A stretch of 64,000 bases of DNA from Leisingera sp. ANG59 (GCF_013317235.1 NZ_WLCM01000007.1:71501-135500), one strand, 5' to 3'; positions 44,468 through 54,842 are shown, counted from the stretch's first letter. Numbers and translations are program-made. Notes: a model not told the origin generated them from the letters alone.

Positions 44468-45256
44468 ATGACCAGCGAGCTGTCCCCCATCGACAAGGCG
44501 AAATTCGTGGCCGCCAAGCGCGCGGCGGAGATGGTCGAGGACGGCATGCGGGTGGGGCTGGGCACCGGGTCGACCGCGGCCTGGCTGGTGCGCTGCCTGG
44601 GCGATCTGGTGCAGAACGAGGGCCTGCGGATCACCGCGGTGCCGACCTCCAGCCGCACCGCGGCGCTGGCGCGGGATGTGGGCATCAAGGTGGTCCCGCT
44701 GGATGAGGCCAAATGGCTGGACGTGACCATCGACGGCGCCGATGAGGTCGACCCGGACCTGAACCTGATCAAGGGCGGCGGCGGCGCGCATCTGCAGGAG
44801 AAGATCGTCGCCACGGCCTCGGACCAGATGGTGGTGATCGCGGATGCCAGCAAGATGGTGGACACGCTGGGCGCCTTCCCGCTGCCGGTGGAGGTGCTGC
44901 CGTTCGGCTGGCAGAGCAGCCAGGCGCTGATCGAGGAGACGCTGGTGTCGATGGATGTCATGGGGCGGATGACGACCCTGCGGATGAACGGCGACGCGCC
45001 GTTCATGAGCGACGAGGGGAATTACATCCTCGACCTGCATCTGAAACGGATCGGCAATCCGCGCCAGTTGGCGCTGGTGCTGAACCAGATTCCCGGGGTG
45101 ATCGAGAACGGGCTGTTCATTGACATCTGCGACACGGTGGTGATCGGCTATGGCGACGGGCGCGTCGAGGTGCGTGACATCAACGAGGGCACCGTCGAGA
45201 AGGACAAGCTGGAGTTTGCCGAGAGCGACAACCTGTTCACCGATCTGGCTGATTGA
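44468..45256 (+). CDS. rpiA: Ribose-5-phosphate isomerase A
   Basis: 262 residues. Substrate loop GLGTGSTAAWLV, catalytic Asp in DGADEVDPDLNLIKGGGGAH, Glu and Lys in LQEKIVA all intact. It interconverts ribose-5-phosphate and ribulose-5-phosphate. Placed upstream of gor in the order usual for this family. Start at MTSELSPIDKAKF after GGAGACCTGTG. Confidence 0.96.
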   Translation: MTSELSPIDKAKFVAAKRAAEMVEDGMRVGLGTGSTAAWLVRCLGDLVQNEGLRITAVPTSSRTAALARDVGIKVVPLDEAKWLDVTIDGADEVDPDLNLIKGGGGAHLQEKIVATASDQMVVIADASKMVDTLGAFPLPVEVLPFGWQSSQALIEETLVSMDVMGRMTTLRMNGDAPFMSDEGNYILDLHLKRIGNPRQLALVLNQIPGVIENGLFIDICDTVVIGYGDGRVEVRDINEGTVEKDKLEFAESDNLFTDLAD

Positions 45257-45296
45257 GACCCGCCATTCCGCAAATGTTGGGCTCGGCCGGGAGGCC

Positions 45297-45364
45297 GGGC
45301 AGCGCCCGTCCCGCCCCACCGGGACGGGCGCTTCGCTTCCAGCACGGCGGGGCGGGCGCCGCCC
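45297..45364. repeat. Dispersed inverted-repeat element, copy C
   Basis: 68 bases with left end GGGCAGCGCCCG (45297-45308), internal GGGCGCTTCGC and right end CGGGCGCCGCCC (45353-45364), one mismatch from the reverse complement of the left end. Same orientation as copies A and B. It lies between rpiA and gor. Confidence 0.75.
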
Positions 45365-45516
45365 TGAATGTTCCGATACAGGAAATCCGCCTCACAACCC
45401 TGTGCAAATTCAATGCAAAAGGTTGAATGCGGCGCTGGAACGCCCACTTGGGCATATGGCGTTTGGTGGCCCGTTATGGGATACACCTGATCAAGAAATG
45501 CAAAGGGCAGAACTTC

Positions 45517-46872
45517 ATGAGCTTTGATTACGATCTGTTTGTCATCGGCGGCGGCTCCGGCGGGGTGCGGGCAGCGCGCGTGGCGGCGCAGGAAGGCGCC
45601 AAGGTGGCGCTGGCCGAAGAGGACCGGTACGGCGGCACCTGCGTGATCCGCGGCTGCGTGCCGAAGAAGCTGATGGTGTTCGCATCGGAGTATTCGGGCA
45701 TGGTCGAGGACGCGCAGGCTTATGGCTGGGACATCAAGGCGGGCGGCTTTGACTGGGATGCCTTCAAGGGCAAGCTGCATGGCGAGCTGGACCGGCTGGA
45801 AGGCATCTACCGCAACATCCTGAAGAACAACGGCGTCGAGAGCTTCGACAGCCGTGCCAAACTGGCCGATGCCCATACGGTGGAGCTGGCCGACGGCACC
45901 CGCAAGACCGCCAAGCATATCCTGATCGCCACCGGCGGCTGGCCGACGGTGCCGGAATTCCCGGGTTCGGAACTGGCGATCACCTCGAACGAGATGTTCC
46001 ACCTGGACAAGCTGCCGGAAAGCCTGCTGATTGTCGGCGGCGGCTATATCGCCAGCGAGTTCGCGGGCATCATGAACGGCTTGGGCGTCAACACCACCCA
46101 GTTCTACCGCGGGGCGCAGATCCTGCGCGGTTTCGACGACGAGGCGCGCGGGCTGATTTCCGAGGAGATGTGCCAGGCGGGCATTGACGTGCATCTGGGC
46201 ACCAATGTGCTGGAGATGCGCAAGGAAGGCGACAAGATCCGGGTCAAGTCCACCAACGGCCAGGAGCGGCTGTTCGACAAGGTGATGTATGCCACCGGGC
46301 GCCACCCCAACGCTGACAACCTTGGTCTTGAGGAGCTCGGCGTGGAGCGCGGCCGCAATGGCGAGATCATCGTGGATGAGTTCAGCCAGACCTCAGTGCC
46401 GTCGGTCTATGCGATCGGCGATGTGACCAACCGGGTGGCGCTGACGCCGGTGGCGATCCGCGAGGCGATGGCCTTTGTCGAGACCGTGTTCAAAGGGAAT
46501 CCCACCAGCCCCGACCATGAGCTGATCCCGACCGCGATTTTCACCCAGCCGGAGATGGGCACCATCGGGTTGAGCGAGGAAGAGGCGCGCGAGCAGGAGC
46601 CGATCGAGGTCTATGCGACCTCGTTCAAACCGATGCAGCAGGCCTTTGCAGGCCGGGCGCAGCGGGTGCTGATGAAGCTGATCGTTTCGAAGCAGACCCG
46701 CAAGGTGCTGGGCTGCCATATCGTCGCACCCGGCGCGGGCGAGATGATCCAGCTGGCCGGGATTGCCGTAAAAATGGGTGCAACCAAAGAAGATTTCGAC
46801 CGTACGGTTGCGGTGCACCCGACAATGTCGGAAGAGTTGGTGACACTGAAGACTCCGGTGCGCTCGGCCTGA
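45517..46872 (+). CDS. gor: Glutathione-disulfide reductase
   Basis: 451 residues. FAD-binding VIGGGSGGVRAARVAA, redox disulfide GGTCVIRGCVPKKL, NADPH-site GGGYIASEFAGIMNGLG, YAIGDVTNRVALTPVA, and a C-terminal interface with the active-site His/Glu region VAVHPTMSEELVT. It regenerates reduced glutathione from NADPH. Start at MSFDYDLFVIG is set by the FAD motif; 30 upstream in-frame codons are not family-like. Confidence 0.96.
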   Translation: MSFDYDLFVIGGGSGGVRAARVAAQEGAKVALAEEDRYGGTCVIRGCVPKKLMVFASEYSGMVEDAQAYGWDIKAGGFDWDAFKGKLHGELDRLEGIYRNILKNNGVESFDSRAKLADAHTVELADGTRKTAKHILIATGGWPTVPEFPGSELAITSNEMFHLDKLPESLLIVGGGYIASEFAGIMNGLGVNTTQFYRGAQILRGFDDEARGLISEEMCQAGIDVHLGTNVLEMRKEGDKIRVKSTNGQERLFDKVMYATGRHPNADNLGLEELGVERGRNGEIIVDEFSQTSVPSVYAIGDVTNRVALTPVAIREAMAFVETVFKGNPTSPDHELIPTAIFTQPEMGTIGLSEEEAREQEPIEVYATSFKPMQQAFAGRAQRVLMKLIVSKQTRKVLGCHIVAPGAGEMIQLAGIAVKMGATKEDFDRTVAVHPTMSEELVTLKTPVRSA

Positions 46873-46953
46873 ACGGGCAAACCGGCAACAACAGACCTCA
46901 CATGCGGCCCTTCCTGAAGAAGGGATGGGCGGCAGCAAACGGATAGGAGACAA

Positions 46954-48093
46954 ATGGCGGGCAATAGCGGTGGCCCATGGGGGGGCGGTGGCTCCTCCGG
47001 CGGCGGAGGAGGCAACCGGGGCAACAACGGCGGAGGCGGCGGCGGCCGCAAGCCGGAGGATCCCCAGATCCCGGAAATCGATGAGCTGGTGAAGAAAGGC
47101 CAGGAACAGCTGCGCGTGCTGATGGGCGGGCGCGGCGGCTCCGGCGGGCGCGGCGGCGGCGCCGGCGGCGGTGCGCCGCTGTTCACCAAGGGCACCCTGG
47201 GGCTGGCGGTCATCGCCGGCGTGGTGCTGTGGGGCTTTGCCAGCGTCTATACCGTCAAGCCGGAAGAGCAGTCGGTGGAGCTGTTCCTGGGCGAATATTC
47301 TGCGACCGGCCAGCCGGGCCTGAACTTTGCGCCCTGGCCGCTGGTCACCAAGGAGGTGATTCCGGTGCGGGTGGAGCAGACCGAGAACATCGGCTCCGGC
47401 GCCCGCGGCTCTGACGCCGGGCTGATGCTGACCGGGGACGAGAACATCATCGACGTGGATTTCCAGGTGGTGTGGAACATCTCCGATCCGGCGCGGTTCC
47501 TGTTCAACCTGCGCGATCCGCGCTCGACCATCAATGCGGTGTCGGAATCGGCGATGCGCGAGATCATCGCCCAGTCCGAGCTGGCACCGATCCTGAACCG
47601 CGACCGCGGCGCCATCACCGCCCGTTTGGAAGAGCTGATCCAGGACACGCTGGACAGCTATGACAGCGGCGTGAACATCGTGCGGGTGAACTTTGACGGC
47701 GCCGACCCGCCGGAGCCGGTGAAGGATGCCTTCCGCGAAGTGCAGTCCGCTGGCCAGGAACGCGACCGGCTGGAAAAGCAGGCTGACGCCTATGCCAACC
47801 GCAAGCTGGCTGGCGCCCGCGGCCAGGCGGCGCAGACGCTGGAAGAGGCCGAGGCCTACCGTGCCCAGGTGGTGAACGAGGCCCAGGGTGAGGCCAGCCG
47901 CTTCACCGCGGTTCTGGAAGAATACCAGAAAGCGCCGGAAGTGACCCGCAAGCGCCTGTACCTGGAAACCATGGAAGAGGTCCTGGGCCGGGTCGACAAG
48001 ATCATCCTGGATGACACTGCAGGCGGCGAAGGCCAGGGCGTCGTGCCCTATCTGCCGCTCAATGAGCTGCGCAAGCCGCAGGAGGGCAACTGA
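46954..48093 (+). CDS. hflK: HflK, FtsH protease modulator
   Basis: 379 residues. A Gly/Asn-rich N-terminal tail (GGGGSSGGGGGNRGNNG) precedes one membrane segment (LGLAVIAGVVLWGFASVYTV) and the SPFH/prohibitin domain with SVELFLGEYSATGQPGLN and a long coiled coil (QERDRLEKQADAYANRKLAG). It forms with HflC the large membrane-anchored cage around FtsH. TGATG overlap with hflC. Confidence 0.96.
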   Translation: MAGNSGGPWGGGGSSGGGGGNRGNNGGGGGGRKPEDPQIPEIDELVKKGQEQLRVLMGGRGGSGGRGGGAGGGAPLFTKGTLGLAVIAGVVLWGFASVYTVKPEEQSVELFLGEYSATGQPGLNFAPWPLVTKEVIPVRVEQTENIGSGARGSDAGLMLTGDENIIDVDFQVVWNISDPARFLFNLRDPRSTINAVSESAMREIIAQSELAPILNRDRGAITARLEELIQDTLDSYDSGVNIVRVNFDGADPPEPVKDAFREVQSAGQERDRLEKQADAYANRKLAGARGQAAQTLEEAEAYRAQVVNEAQGEASRFTAVLEEYQKAPEVTRKRLYLETMEEVLGRVDKIILDDTAGGEGQGVVPYLPLNELRKPQEGN

Positions 48094-48974
48094 TGCGGAA
48101 ATCTACTCTTCTTCTGCCCGTCCTGGTGGTTCTGGGCATTGCGGCGCTGTCGTCGATCTTCATCGTGGACGAGCGTGAAAAGGCGCTGGTGCTGCGCTTT
48201 GGCCGGGTGGTCGATGTCAAGGAGACCCCTGGGCTGGCGTTCAAGCTGCCGGTTATCGACAATGTGGTGCGCTATGACGACCGCATCCTGAGCCTGGAAG
48301 TCGGCCCGCTGGAGGTCACGCCGCTGGATGACCGCCGCCTGATCGTGGATGCGTTCTCGCGCTACCGGATTGCCGATGTGGAAACCTTCCGCCAGGCGGT
48401 CGGCGGCGGCGGCATCGGCGGTGCCGAGCTGCGGCTGGACAAGATCATGCGGGCGCAGACCCGCGAGGTGCTGGGCTCCGTGAGCTCCAACGACATCCTG
48501 TCCTCGGACCGATTTGCGCTGATGCTGCGAATCCGCAACGGCGCGATCGCCCAGGCCCGCCAGCTGGGGCTGGAGGTGATCGACGTGCGGCTGAAGCGCA
48601 CCGACCTGCCGCAGGCCAACCTGGAAGCCACCTTTGCCCGGATGCGCGCCGAGCGCGAGCGGGAAGCGGCGGACGAGATCGCCCGCGGTGAAGAGGCGGC
48701 GCAGCGCGTCCGCGCCCAGGCGGACCGGACCGAGGTCGAGCTGGTGTCGGAAGCCGAGCGCGAAGCCGAGGTGATCCGCGGTGAAGCGGACGCCGAGCGC
48801 AACGCGATCTTTGCCTCTGCCTATGGCCGCGATGCGGAGTTCTTCGAGTTCTACCGTTCGCTGAACGCCTATGCGAATTCGCTGCTGGCCGGGAATTCCT
48901 CGCTGGTGCTGTCGCCGGACAACGAGTTCTTCAACTACCTGAAGTCCTCGGGCGGCAAGGCGGCAACCCAGTAA
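48093..48974 (+). CDS. hflC: HflC, FtsH protease modulator
   Basis: 293 residues. One N-terminal membrane segment (LLLPVLVVLGIAALSSIFIV) leads into an SPFH domain (ALVLRFGRVVDVKETPGLAF) and a charged coiled coil (RMRAEREREAADEIARGEEA). Partner of HflK; the pair is coupled by one-base stop/start overlap, as is the next small gene. Confidence 0.96.
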   Translation: MRKSTLLLPVLVVLGIAALSSIFIVDEREKALVLRFGRVVDVKETPGLAFKLPVIDNVVRYDDRILSLEVGPLEVTPLDDRRLIVDAFSRYRIADVETFRQAVGGGGIGGAELRLDKIMRAQTREVLGSVSSNDILSSDRFALMLRIRNGAIAQARQLGLEVIDVRLKRTDLPQANLEATFARMRAEREREAADEIARGEEAAQRVRAQADRTEVELVSEAEREAEVIRGEADAERNAIFASAYGRDAEFFEFYRSLNAYANSLLAGNSSLVLSPDNEFFNYLKSSGGKAATQ

Positions 48975-49168
48975 TGGGGTTCATCTTCCTGGCCCTCGGG
49001 CTGGTGCTGATTGCAGAGGGGCTGGTGTACGCACTGGCCCCTTCGCTTGTGGAGCGGCTGCTGGAAATGCTGCGCACCCTGAGTGAGGAGCAGCGCCGCA
49101 ATGCGGGGCTGGCGGCACTGGTGCTGGGGCTGATCCTGGTTTGGCTGGCGTTCCGGCTGGGGTTCTGA
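48974..49168 (+). CDS. DUF2065 family small membrane protein
   Basis: 64 residues, two membrane segments (FIFLALGLVLIAEGLVYALA and GLAALVLGLILVWLAFRLGF) separated by a short charged loop (MLRTLSEEQRRNA). It overlaps the hflC stop by one base. DUF2065 genes near hflC are common in proteobacteria; a role with HflKC is likely by position only. Confidence 0.88.
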   Translation: MGFIFLALGLVLIAEGLVYALAPSLVERLLEMLRTLSEEQRRNAGLAALVLGLILVWLAFRLGF

Positions 49169-49199
49169 CGGCCCGGTCGCGGCGGCCCTTGGGAAACAG

Positions 49200-49238
49200 A
49201 AAAGCGCGGGCTGAAGCCAGCCCGCGCTGTTTTTTTTG
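49200..49238. terminator. Intrinsic terminator after hflK-hflC-DUF2065
   Basis: Stem AGCGCGGGCT / AGCCCGCGCT with a six-base loop and an eight-base T-run, between convergent genes. Confidence 0.9.
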
Positions 49239-49253
49239 AGTGCCGGCAGATGG

Positions 49254-51416
49254 TCAGGCTGCGGAAGGCAGAGCGGTTTCGCCAGCCACCAGCGCTTGCC
49301 AGCTGTCGGCGGGCTCAACCGTGAAGCCGCCGACGGCCTGAACCAGGCTGCCTGCTTCGCGGCGCAGCAGCTGGCTTGCGGCGGCGGTTTCCTCCAGCAT
49401 GGCGGCGTTCTGCTGCGCATTCCGGTCCAAGGCGGTGATGGCGGCGTTCACTTCGGTGAGGCTGCCGGCCTGGCCGGTGGCGGCATCGGAGATTTCCCGC
49501 ACCTTGCCGACGATCTGATCGACAACGTTCTGGATAACCGCCAGTGCCTCCCCGGTCTGTTCCACAAGGCCGACGCCGGTGTCGACTTCGCGGCCGCTGT
49601 TCTTGATCAGCTCATTGATTTCCCCGGCCGCGCCGGCGGACCGTTGGGCAAGATTGCGGACCTCGGAAGCGACGACGGCAAAACCGCGCCCGGCTTCGCC
49701 TGCGCGGGCGGCCTCGACACCTGCGTTCAAGGCCAGCAGATTGGTCTGGAAGGCGATGTCGTCGATCAGGTCGGTGATCCTGGCAATGGCCTGCGACGAG
49801 TCCGCAACCCGGCGGATCGCCCGGATCGACTCGCTGGCCAGTTCATGGGCCGACAGCGCCTGCTGCTGTGCGTCGCTCACGTAGCTGTTGGCCTGCCGGG
49901 CGTTTTCCGCCGTGCTTTGAACCGCCTCGTTCAGGGTCTGAAGGGAGCCGGCGGTTTCCTCCAGCGAAGCGGCGGAGTGCTCGCCGCGGCGGGAGGCGTC
50001 CTCTGCGGCGCCGGCGATTTCATCGGAGGTGCTGAGCAGCGTGCGGCTGCTGCTGGTCAGCTGGCCAACCATTGCGCGGAGGTTCGCATTGAGCGTGTCG
50101 ATCGTCCCGGAAATCTCCTTGAACACCCCCTGGTGGCCGCTTGGCATGCGGTGGGTGAGGTCGCCCTGTGACAAGGCGCGCAGCGCCTGCATCACATCGC
50201 CGACACCGCGTTCCGCGGCCTCGCCGATCTGGTTCACGCCGCGGGCCAGGCCGGCAAAGCCGCTGTCGCTGCCGCCGGTGCTGATCCGCCTGGAAAAATC
50301 GCCGGCGCCGCAGGCCGAAATCACCTCGGAGACCTCGCCCATCAGCTGGTCCTTCTGTCTGAGGTCATTGCGGAACACTTCCAGAGCGCTGGAGATGGAC
50401 GCGACTTCGGTAATGCGGGAGGCGGGCAGCTCCTTGGAGTAATCGCCGGCCATCAGGCCTTGCAGAACGCTGCTGGCCCGGGCCAGGGGCCGGGAAATGC
50501 CGAAAGCGAGCTTCAGGCTGATCACGACGAACAGGGCGAGGCCGCCGAGGCCGGCCGCAAGGGCAGTTTTCTGGGCGGACTGCTCCACCAGGGCTGCCTG
50601 GACGCGAACGTCTGCCAGCAGCACGCGGGACTGGTCGCGCAGGGACATCAGGACGGGTTCCGCCTCGGCGAACCTCGCGGAAAGCTCCTTGCGCAGCTGC
50701 TTTTCGGACAGCGATTCACCGACGAAAGCCTGAAAGGCGCCCTGGTAAGTGGCCAGGAGGGCTTCGATTTCGGAACGCTGCGTCTGGTCGGCGTAGTAAC
50801 TGCTGGGAAATTCAAGGAATTCCGAAACGCGGGCGTTCAGGCGGTCGAGATACTTGTCTGCGCCGCGCAGCAGGAAATCCTTTTCATGGCGCCGCATCAT
50901 CAGCATTTGGACCTGCATCTCCGGGCGGTTGATGTCCTTGAGCCTGGTTTCGACTTCGTGGACTGCACTGCGCAGGCTGCCCTGGAGGCCGGATTTCTCA
51001 TCCAGCCCCAGCCGGCGGTGACTGTCCGCAAGCTGCAGGAACCCGGCGCCATAGGCGTCAATCGAGGTTTTGAGGGCGGCAAATTCCTTTTCATGGCCGG
51101 CGAAGCCCTGGATTGCGGCGCCCTGAGTGCGGGCGGACTCCAGAGTGGAGATCAGGTTTGCCATCACTTCGGCATGGCGTTCGGCGCTTATTTCATTGCG
51201 GCGCAGCAGAAAGTCCTTTTCCGCCCGCCGGGCTGACAGGAATTCAATCTCCAGATCGTCAAGCGTTGCGGCCAGGGATTCGATCCGGTCCATTTCGGAC
51301 AGTGTGCTGCCTCGGACAGCATCGGTGTAACGGGCAATGCCGATCTGGGCGAACATGACTGCGGCAGCCAGGACGACGATGGAGAGGATTGCAGTCTTGA
51401 TAGAGGTCTTCATCAA
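49254..51416 (-). CDS. Methyl-accepting chemotaxis protein with helical bimodular-type sensor
   Basis: 720 residues. Membrane segment 1 ([20 protein letters not shown]), then a roughly 250-residue all-helical periplasmic part with two related motifs ([12 protein letters not shown] and [16 protein letters not shown]) like the HBM ligand domain, membrane segment 2 ([20 protein letters not shown]), HAMP, and a signalling domain with the hairpin [20 protein letters not shown] plus [15 protein letters not shown]. No C-terminal CheR-binding pentapeptide is seen. HBM domains of known receptors bind organic acids; the ligand here is unknown. No che genes are near. Confidence 0.92.
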   Translation of the reverse strand: MMKTSIKTAILSIVVLAAAVMFAQIGIARYTDAVRGSTLSEMDRIESLAATLDDLEIEFLSARRAEKDFLLRRNEISAERHAEVMANLISTLESARTQGAAIQGFAGHEKEFAALKTSIDAYGAGFLQLADSHRRLGLDEKSGLQGSLRSAVHEVETRLKDINRPEMQVQMLMMRRHEKDFLLRGADKYLDRLNARVSEFLEFPSSYYADQTQRSEIEALLATYQGAFQAFVGESLSEKQLRKELSARFAEAEPVLMSLRDQSRVLLADVRVQAALVEQSAQKTALAAGLGGLALFVVISLKLAFGISRPLARASSVLQGLMAGDYSKELPASRITEVASISSALEVFRNDLRQKDQLMGEVSEVISACGAGDFSRRISTGGSDSGFAGLARGVNQIGEAAERGVGDVMQALRALSQGDLTHRMPSGHQGVFKEISGTIDTLNANLRAMVGQLTSSSRTLLSTSDEIAGAAEDASRRGEHSAASLEETAGSLQTLNEAVQSTAENARQANSYVSDAQQQALSAHELASESIRAIRRVADSSQAIARITDLIDDIAFQTNLLALNAGVEAARAGEAGRGFAVVASEVRNLAQRSAGAAGEINELIKNSGREVDTGVGLVEQTGEALAVIQNVVDQIVGKVREISDAATGQAGSLTEVNAAITALDRNAQQNAAMLEETAAASQLLRREAGSLVQAVGGFTVEPADSWQALVAGETALPSAA

Positions 51417-51710
51417 TTTGAAGGCTCCGGTATTGTGAGGGAGTGGAAGTCCATCCGTAGGGCGGTATTCCTAAAAAACGGTGGAAACCCGGTGGTGCCC
51501 GGTTCAAAGACCGGCGCAGTGCAGCGGGTGCCCGCTCCGGCACAGGTCGCGGGCCTGCGGGTCTTCACGCTGGCTTGAAAGCTTGCATCATTGGTTGCGT
51601 GCCGGGCGGAAGTTCCTACATTGGGACCATAAGACTATGGCCGGTGCTGACGGCGTTTGCGCCACCCAGAGGCCGGAGACCAAGAATTGAAAATGACAAG
51701 GAGTAGATCC

Positions 51711-53198
51711 GTGCAGCCACAGGCAATTGCAATTTCCGGCCGGGCAGGCGGCAGCGGCGCGATGATCCGGCTGGCCTGGCTTGCGGTGCTGACCGCGGCG
51801 GTCCTGCTGATGCAGGCGGTATCCGCAATGGCCCGGCCCGAAAGCCTGGCACCGCTGGCCGAGCGGGTGAGCCCGGCGGTCGTCAACATTACTACCAGCA
51901 CCCTCGTGGAGGGCCGCACCGGGCCGCAGGGCATCGTGCCGGAAGGCTCGCCGTTCGAGGAATTCTTCCGTGAATTCCAGGACCGCAACGGCAATGGCAA
52001 CCGGCCGCGCCGCTCGTCTGCCTTGGGCTCCGGCTTTGTAATTTCCGAGGACGGCTATATCGTTACCAACAACCATGTGATCGACGGCGCCGACGAGATC
52101 GAGATCGAGTTCTTTCCGGGCGAAGGCCAGCCCAAGGAGCTGCTGCCCGCAAAGGTGATCGGCACCGATCCCAACACCGATATCGCGCTGCTGAAGGTGG
52201 AAGCGCCGGCGGCGCTGAAATACGTCAAGTTCGGCGACAGCGACACCGCCCGGGTCGGCGACTGGGTGGTGGCGATGGGCAACCCGCTGGGGCAGGGGTT
52301 CTCCGTGTCGGCAGGCATCGTTTCGGCCCGCAACCGCGAGCTGTCGGGCTCCTATGACGACTACATCCAGACCGATGCGGCGATCAACCGGGGCAACTCC
52401 GGCGGGCCGCTGTTCAACATGGACGGTGATGTGGTGGGTGTGAACACCGCGATCCTGTCGCCCAACGGCGGCTCCATCGGCATCGGTTTCTCCATGGCGT
52501 CCAACGTGGTGGTCAAGGTGGTCGCGCAGCTGAAGGAGTTCGGCGAGACCCGCCGCGGCTGGCTGGGTGTGAAGATCCAGGACGTGGATTCGGATCTGGC
52601 TGAGGCGATGGGCCTGGAAAAAGCCCGCGGCGCGCTGGTGACCGACGTGCCTGAAGGCCCTGCCAAGGAGGGCGGCGTGCTGGCCGGCGACGTGATCGTC
52701 AGCTTTGACGGCGTCGATGTGCAGGACACCCGCGGCCTGGTGCGCCAGGTCGGCAATGCCGAGGTCGGCAAGACCGTGCGCGTGGTGGTCTACCGCGAGG
52801 GCAAGACGGAAACCCTGCGGGTGACCCTGGGCCGCCGTGAGGATGCCGAGCGCGGCCCGTCCAGCGAAAGCGGCAGCGGCGGGGCGCCGGGCAGCACCGA
52901 GAAGGAGCTGCTGGGCCTGTCGGTCGGCGTGCTGACCGACCAGATGCGCGCCGAGCTGAATGTGGCCGGAGATGTTGAAGGCCTGGCGGTTCTGTCGGTG
53001 GATGAGACCTCCGAGGCCTGGGAGAAGGGCCTGCGCGCCGGTGACGTGATCACCGAGGCGGGCCAGCAGAAGGTGGCCACGATCAGCGACCTGGAGGCGC
53101 GCGTCAGCGAGGCCAAGGAGGCCGGGCGCAAGTCGCTTCTGCTGCTGGTGCGCCGCGGCGGCGAGCCGCGCTTTGTGGCGCTGAACCTTTCGGAGTGA
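51711..53198 (+). CDS. degP: Do/DegP-family periplasmic serine protease
   Basis: 495 residues from GTG 51711, which has AAGGAG seven bases upstream; ATG 51693 is an alternative. A signal/anchor (IRLAWLAVLTAAVLLMQAVS) is followed by a trypsin-like domain with the triad His in VTNNHVIDGA, Asp in DPNTDIALLKV and Ser in RGNSGGPLFN, then two PDZ domains (RRGWLGVKIQDV and LLGLSVGVLTDQM). It degrades or refolds envelope proteins under stress. Placement after hflKC fits a membrane quality-control cluster. Confidence 0.94.
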   Translation: MQPQAIAISGRAGGSGAMIRLAWLAVLTAAVLLMQAVSAMARPESLAPLAERVSPAVVNITTSTLVEGRTGPQGIVPEGSPFEEFFREFQDRNGNGNRPRRSSALGSGFVISEDGYIVTNNHVIDGADEIEIEFFPGEGQPKELLPAKVIGTDPNTDIALLKVEAPAALKYVKFGDSDTARVGDWVVAMGNPLGQGFSVSAGIVSARNRELSGSYDDYIQTDAAINRGNSGGPLFNMDGDVVGVNTAILSPNGGSIGIGFSMASNVVVKVVAQLKEFGETRRGWLGVKIQDVDSDLAEAMGLEKARGALVTDVPEGPAKEGGVLAGDVIVSFDGVDVQDTRGLVRQVGNAEVGKTVRVVVYREGKTETLRVTLGRREDAERGPSSESGSGGAPGSTEKELLGLSVGVLTDQMRAELNVAGDVEGLAVLSVDETSEAWEKGLRAGDVITEAGQQKVATISDLEARVSEAKEAGRKSLLLLVRRGGEPRFVALNLSE

Positions 53199-53545
53199 CC
53201 CGGGGCAGATGGTCCTGAAATCATGGGGAAGGCCGGGCAAATGCCCGGCCTTTTGCTTTGCAGCCCGGCCCGAGATTTATTGAGAGGCCTTGGCAGAAGC
53301 CTTTGAAAATTTTTGCCCAGGGCTGCTGCCGGGCGGCGGTTCTGGGGAAAGGGGCTGAAAAAGGGGAAGAGCCATGTGCTGGCGGGCACATGGCTCTTGC
53401 TGGACAGGCAGCCATCGGGGTGGAACGGTCAATGGCCGTCTATGAGCCGCTTATGGCGTGCGGCGGCGGCCGGTTCTGTGACCGGGATTACAGAGTGCGG
53501 AATTTGTCGCGGAAACCTGCAGCTTTTCCGGCAGCGGCAGCAGGG
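53199..53545. other. Intergenic region after the Do-family protease gene
   Basis: It holds the protease terminator (53229-53254) and a perfect 12-base hairpin (AAGAGCCATGTG / CACATGGCTCTT, 53367-53398) with an eight-base loop. No protein-coding frame is convincing in the rest. Confidence 0.6.
53229..53254 (+). terminator. Intrinsic terminator of the Do-family protease gene
   Basis: Stem AAGGCCGGGC / GCCCGGCCTT with loop AAAT and a short T-run. Confidence 0.85.
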
Positions 53546-54214
53546 TCAGATTGAATCCGGTTCCGCCAGCACCGCCAGTTCGCTGCGGTCGAGGATCTGC
53601 ACGCCGCCGCGGCTGATGCCGACCAGGCCGCTGCGTTTCCAGGCGGCGAGCGTTTTGGACACCGCCTCGCGGGTGGCGCCGACGAATTCCGCCAGTTCCG
53701 CCTGCGACAGCGCCACGCGGCCGTCGCTGGTCTCGGGTGCGAGATACAAGAGCTTGCGGGCCAGCCGCACCGGCATCGGCAGGAACACCTGCTCATTGAG
53801 CTGGGTGTTCATCCAGCGCATCCGCTGGCCGGCCAGCCGCAACAGGTCCGCGGCGAGGTCGGGGTGCTCGCGGATCTGCGCCAGCACGTCGCCGCTGCGC
53901 AACCGCAAGACGCGGCTGGGCTCGGCGGCGATGGCGGTGGCGGTGCGCTCGCCGGGGTCAAACAGGGTGATCTCGCCGAACACGGCACCCGGGCGCATCA
54001 TGTCGAGCGACAGCTTGCGGCCCGAGGCGGAGAGCACCGAGAACTCCAGCGCGCCTTCGGCAATCGCATAAAGCGCATCGCCTGCATCGCCCTGCTCGAA
54101 CAGCACCTCGCCCTGGCGCAGGCGGACCTCGGTGGCCTGGCTCTCCAGCATCCGGCGCAGCGGGCCGGAGGCACCGGAGAGAAAGCCGGTGTCCGGCAGG
54201 CGGGTGGTAAGCAT
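53546..54214 (-). CDS. Crp/Fnr-family transcriptional regulator (no cysteines)
   Basis: 222 residues. A cyclic-nucleotide-binding fold (VLFEQGDAGDALYAIAEGAL; PGAVFGEITLFDPGERTAT) and a C-terminal winged helix with the recognition region LAEFVGATREAVSKTLAAWK. It contains no cysteine at all, so it cannot be an oxygen-sensing FnrL with an iron-sulfur cluster. The start at MLTTRLPDTG is preferred. The lipoprotein gene lies upstream on the same strand. Confidence 0.9.
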   Translation of the reverse strand: MLTTRLPDTGFLSGASGPLRRMLESQATEVRLRQGEVLFEQGDAGDALYAIAEGALEFSVLSASGRKLSLDMMRPGAVFGEITLFDPGERTATAIAAEPSRVLRLRSGDVLAQIREHPDLAADLLRLAGQRMRWMNTQLNEQVFLPMPVRLARKLLYLAPETSDGRVALSQAELAEFVGATREAVSKTLAAWKRSGLVGISRGGVQILDRSELAVLAEPDSI

Positions 54215-54302
54215 GGTGTGCGTCTCATTCGTGTCTGTTGCCCGGTGCGCGGACCTTAGCAGAGGGTTCGCCGGCTGGGAACAGGGAGCTGAACCGGATG
54301 GT

Positions 54303-54842
54303 TCAGCCGGCCACGGCAATCAGGCCCAGCCTGCGGGCGGAGGCCAGCGTCAGGGTGCCGCTGTCCAGCCCCAGCGGCGCCTGGTAGCGCTGCACCGCCG
54401 CGCGGGTGGCGGCGTCCATCTGGCCGTGCACCGGGCCGCGGTAGAGCCCGCGCGCCGCCAGCGCCCGCTGCACCGTGCGGATGAACTCCGGGGTCATCAT
54501 TTCGGGGCAGGGGATCTCGATCCACTGCTCCCGCCGCGGCTGCACGATCTGCTGGCTGGTCTCGGTGCGGAAGGTTGCGGGGCGGATCACCCGGCCGCTG
54601 GCGTCCAGCTGCGCTGGCTGTGCCAGCACCTGGCTGGTGACGGTTTCAATCACGGCGGGGGAGGTGTGCTTGCTCCAGCAGGTGCCGGGCGGCGCACCCG
54701 GAGGCGCATAGCGGCCTTCGCGGGAGACTTCGCTGCCGGGGCCGCCCTGTTGCGGCTGGACGCAGGCGGGCAGCGCCGCGAGCATGGCCAGCAGCAGGGC
54801 CGGCGCCAGGCGGCGGCTGGGGTGGGGTCTCGGTGGCGTCAT
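54303..54842 (-). CDS. Putative peptidoglycan-binding lipoprotein
   Basis: 179 residues. A signal with lipobox LAALPAC is followed by a Gln/Gly-rich spacer, and a C-terminal peptidoglycan-binding-like domain (PEFIRTVQRALAARGLYRGP; DAATRAAVQRYQAPLGLDSG). An outer-membrane or periplasmic anchoring role is inferred. Function otherwise unknown. Confidence 0.8.
   Translation of the reverse strand: MTPPRPHPSRRLAPALLLAMLAALPACVQPQQGGPGSEVSREGRYAPPGAPPGTCWSKHTSPAVIETVTSQVLAQPAQLDASGRVIRPATFRTETSQQIVQPRREQWIEIPCPEMMTPEFIRTVQRALAARGLYRGPVHGQMDAATRAAVQRYQAPLGLDSGTLTLASARRLGLIAVAG

Noticed and set aside
53546-54214. Crp/Fnr-family gene as FnrL, the likely reader of the box at 10190
   Set aside because: The protein has no cysteine, so it cannot carry the oxygen-sensing iron-sulfur cluster of FnrL.
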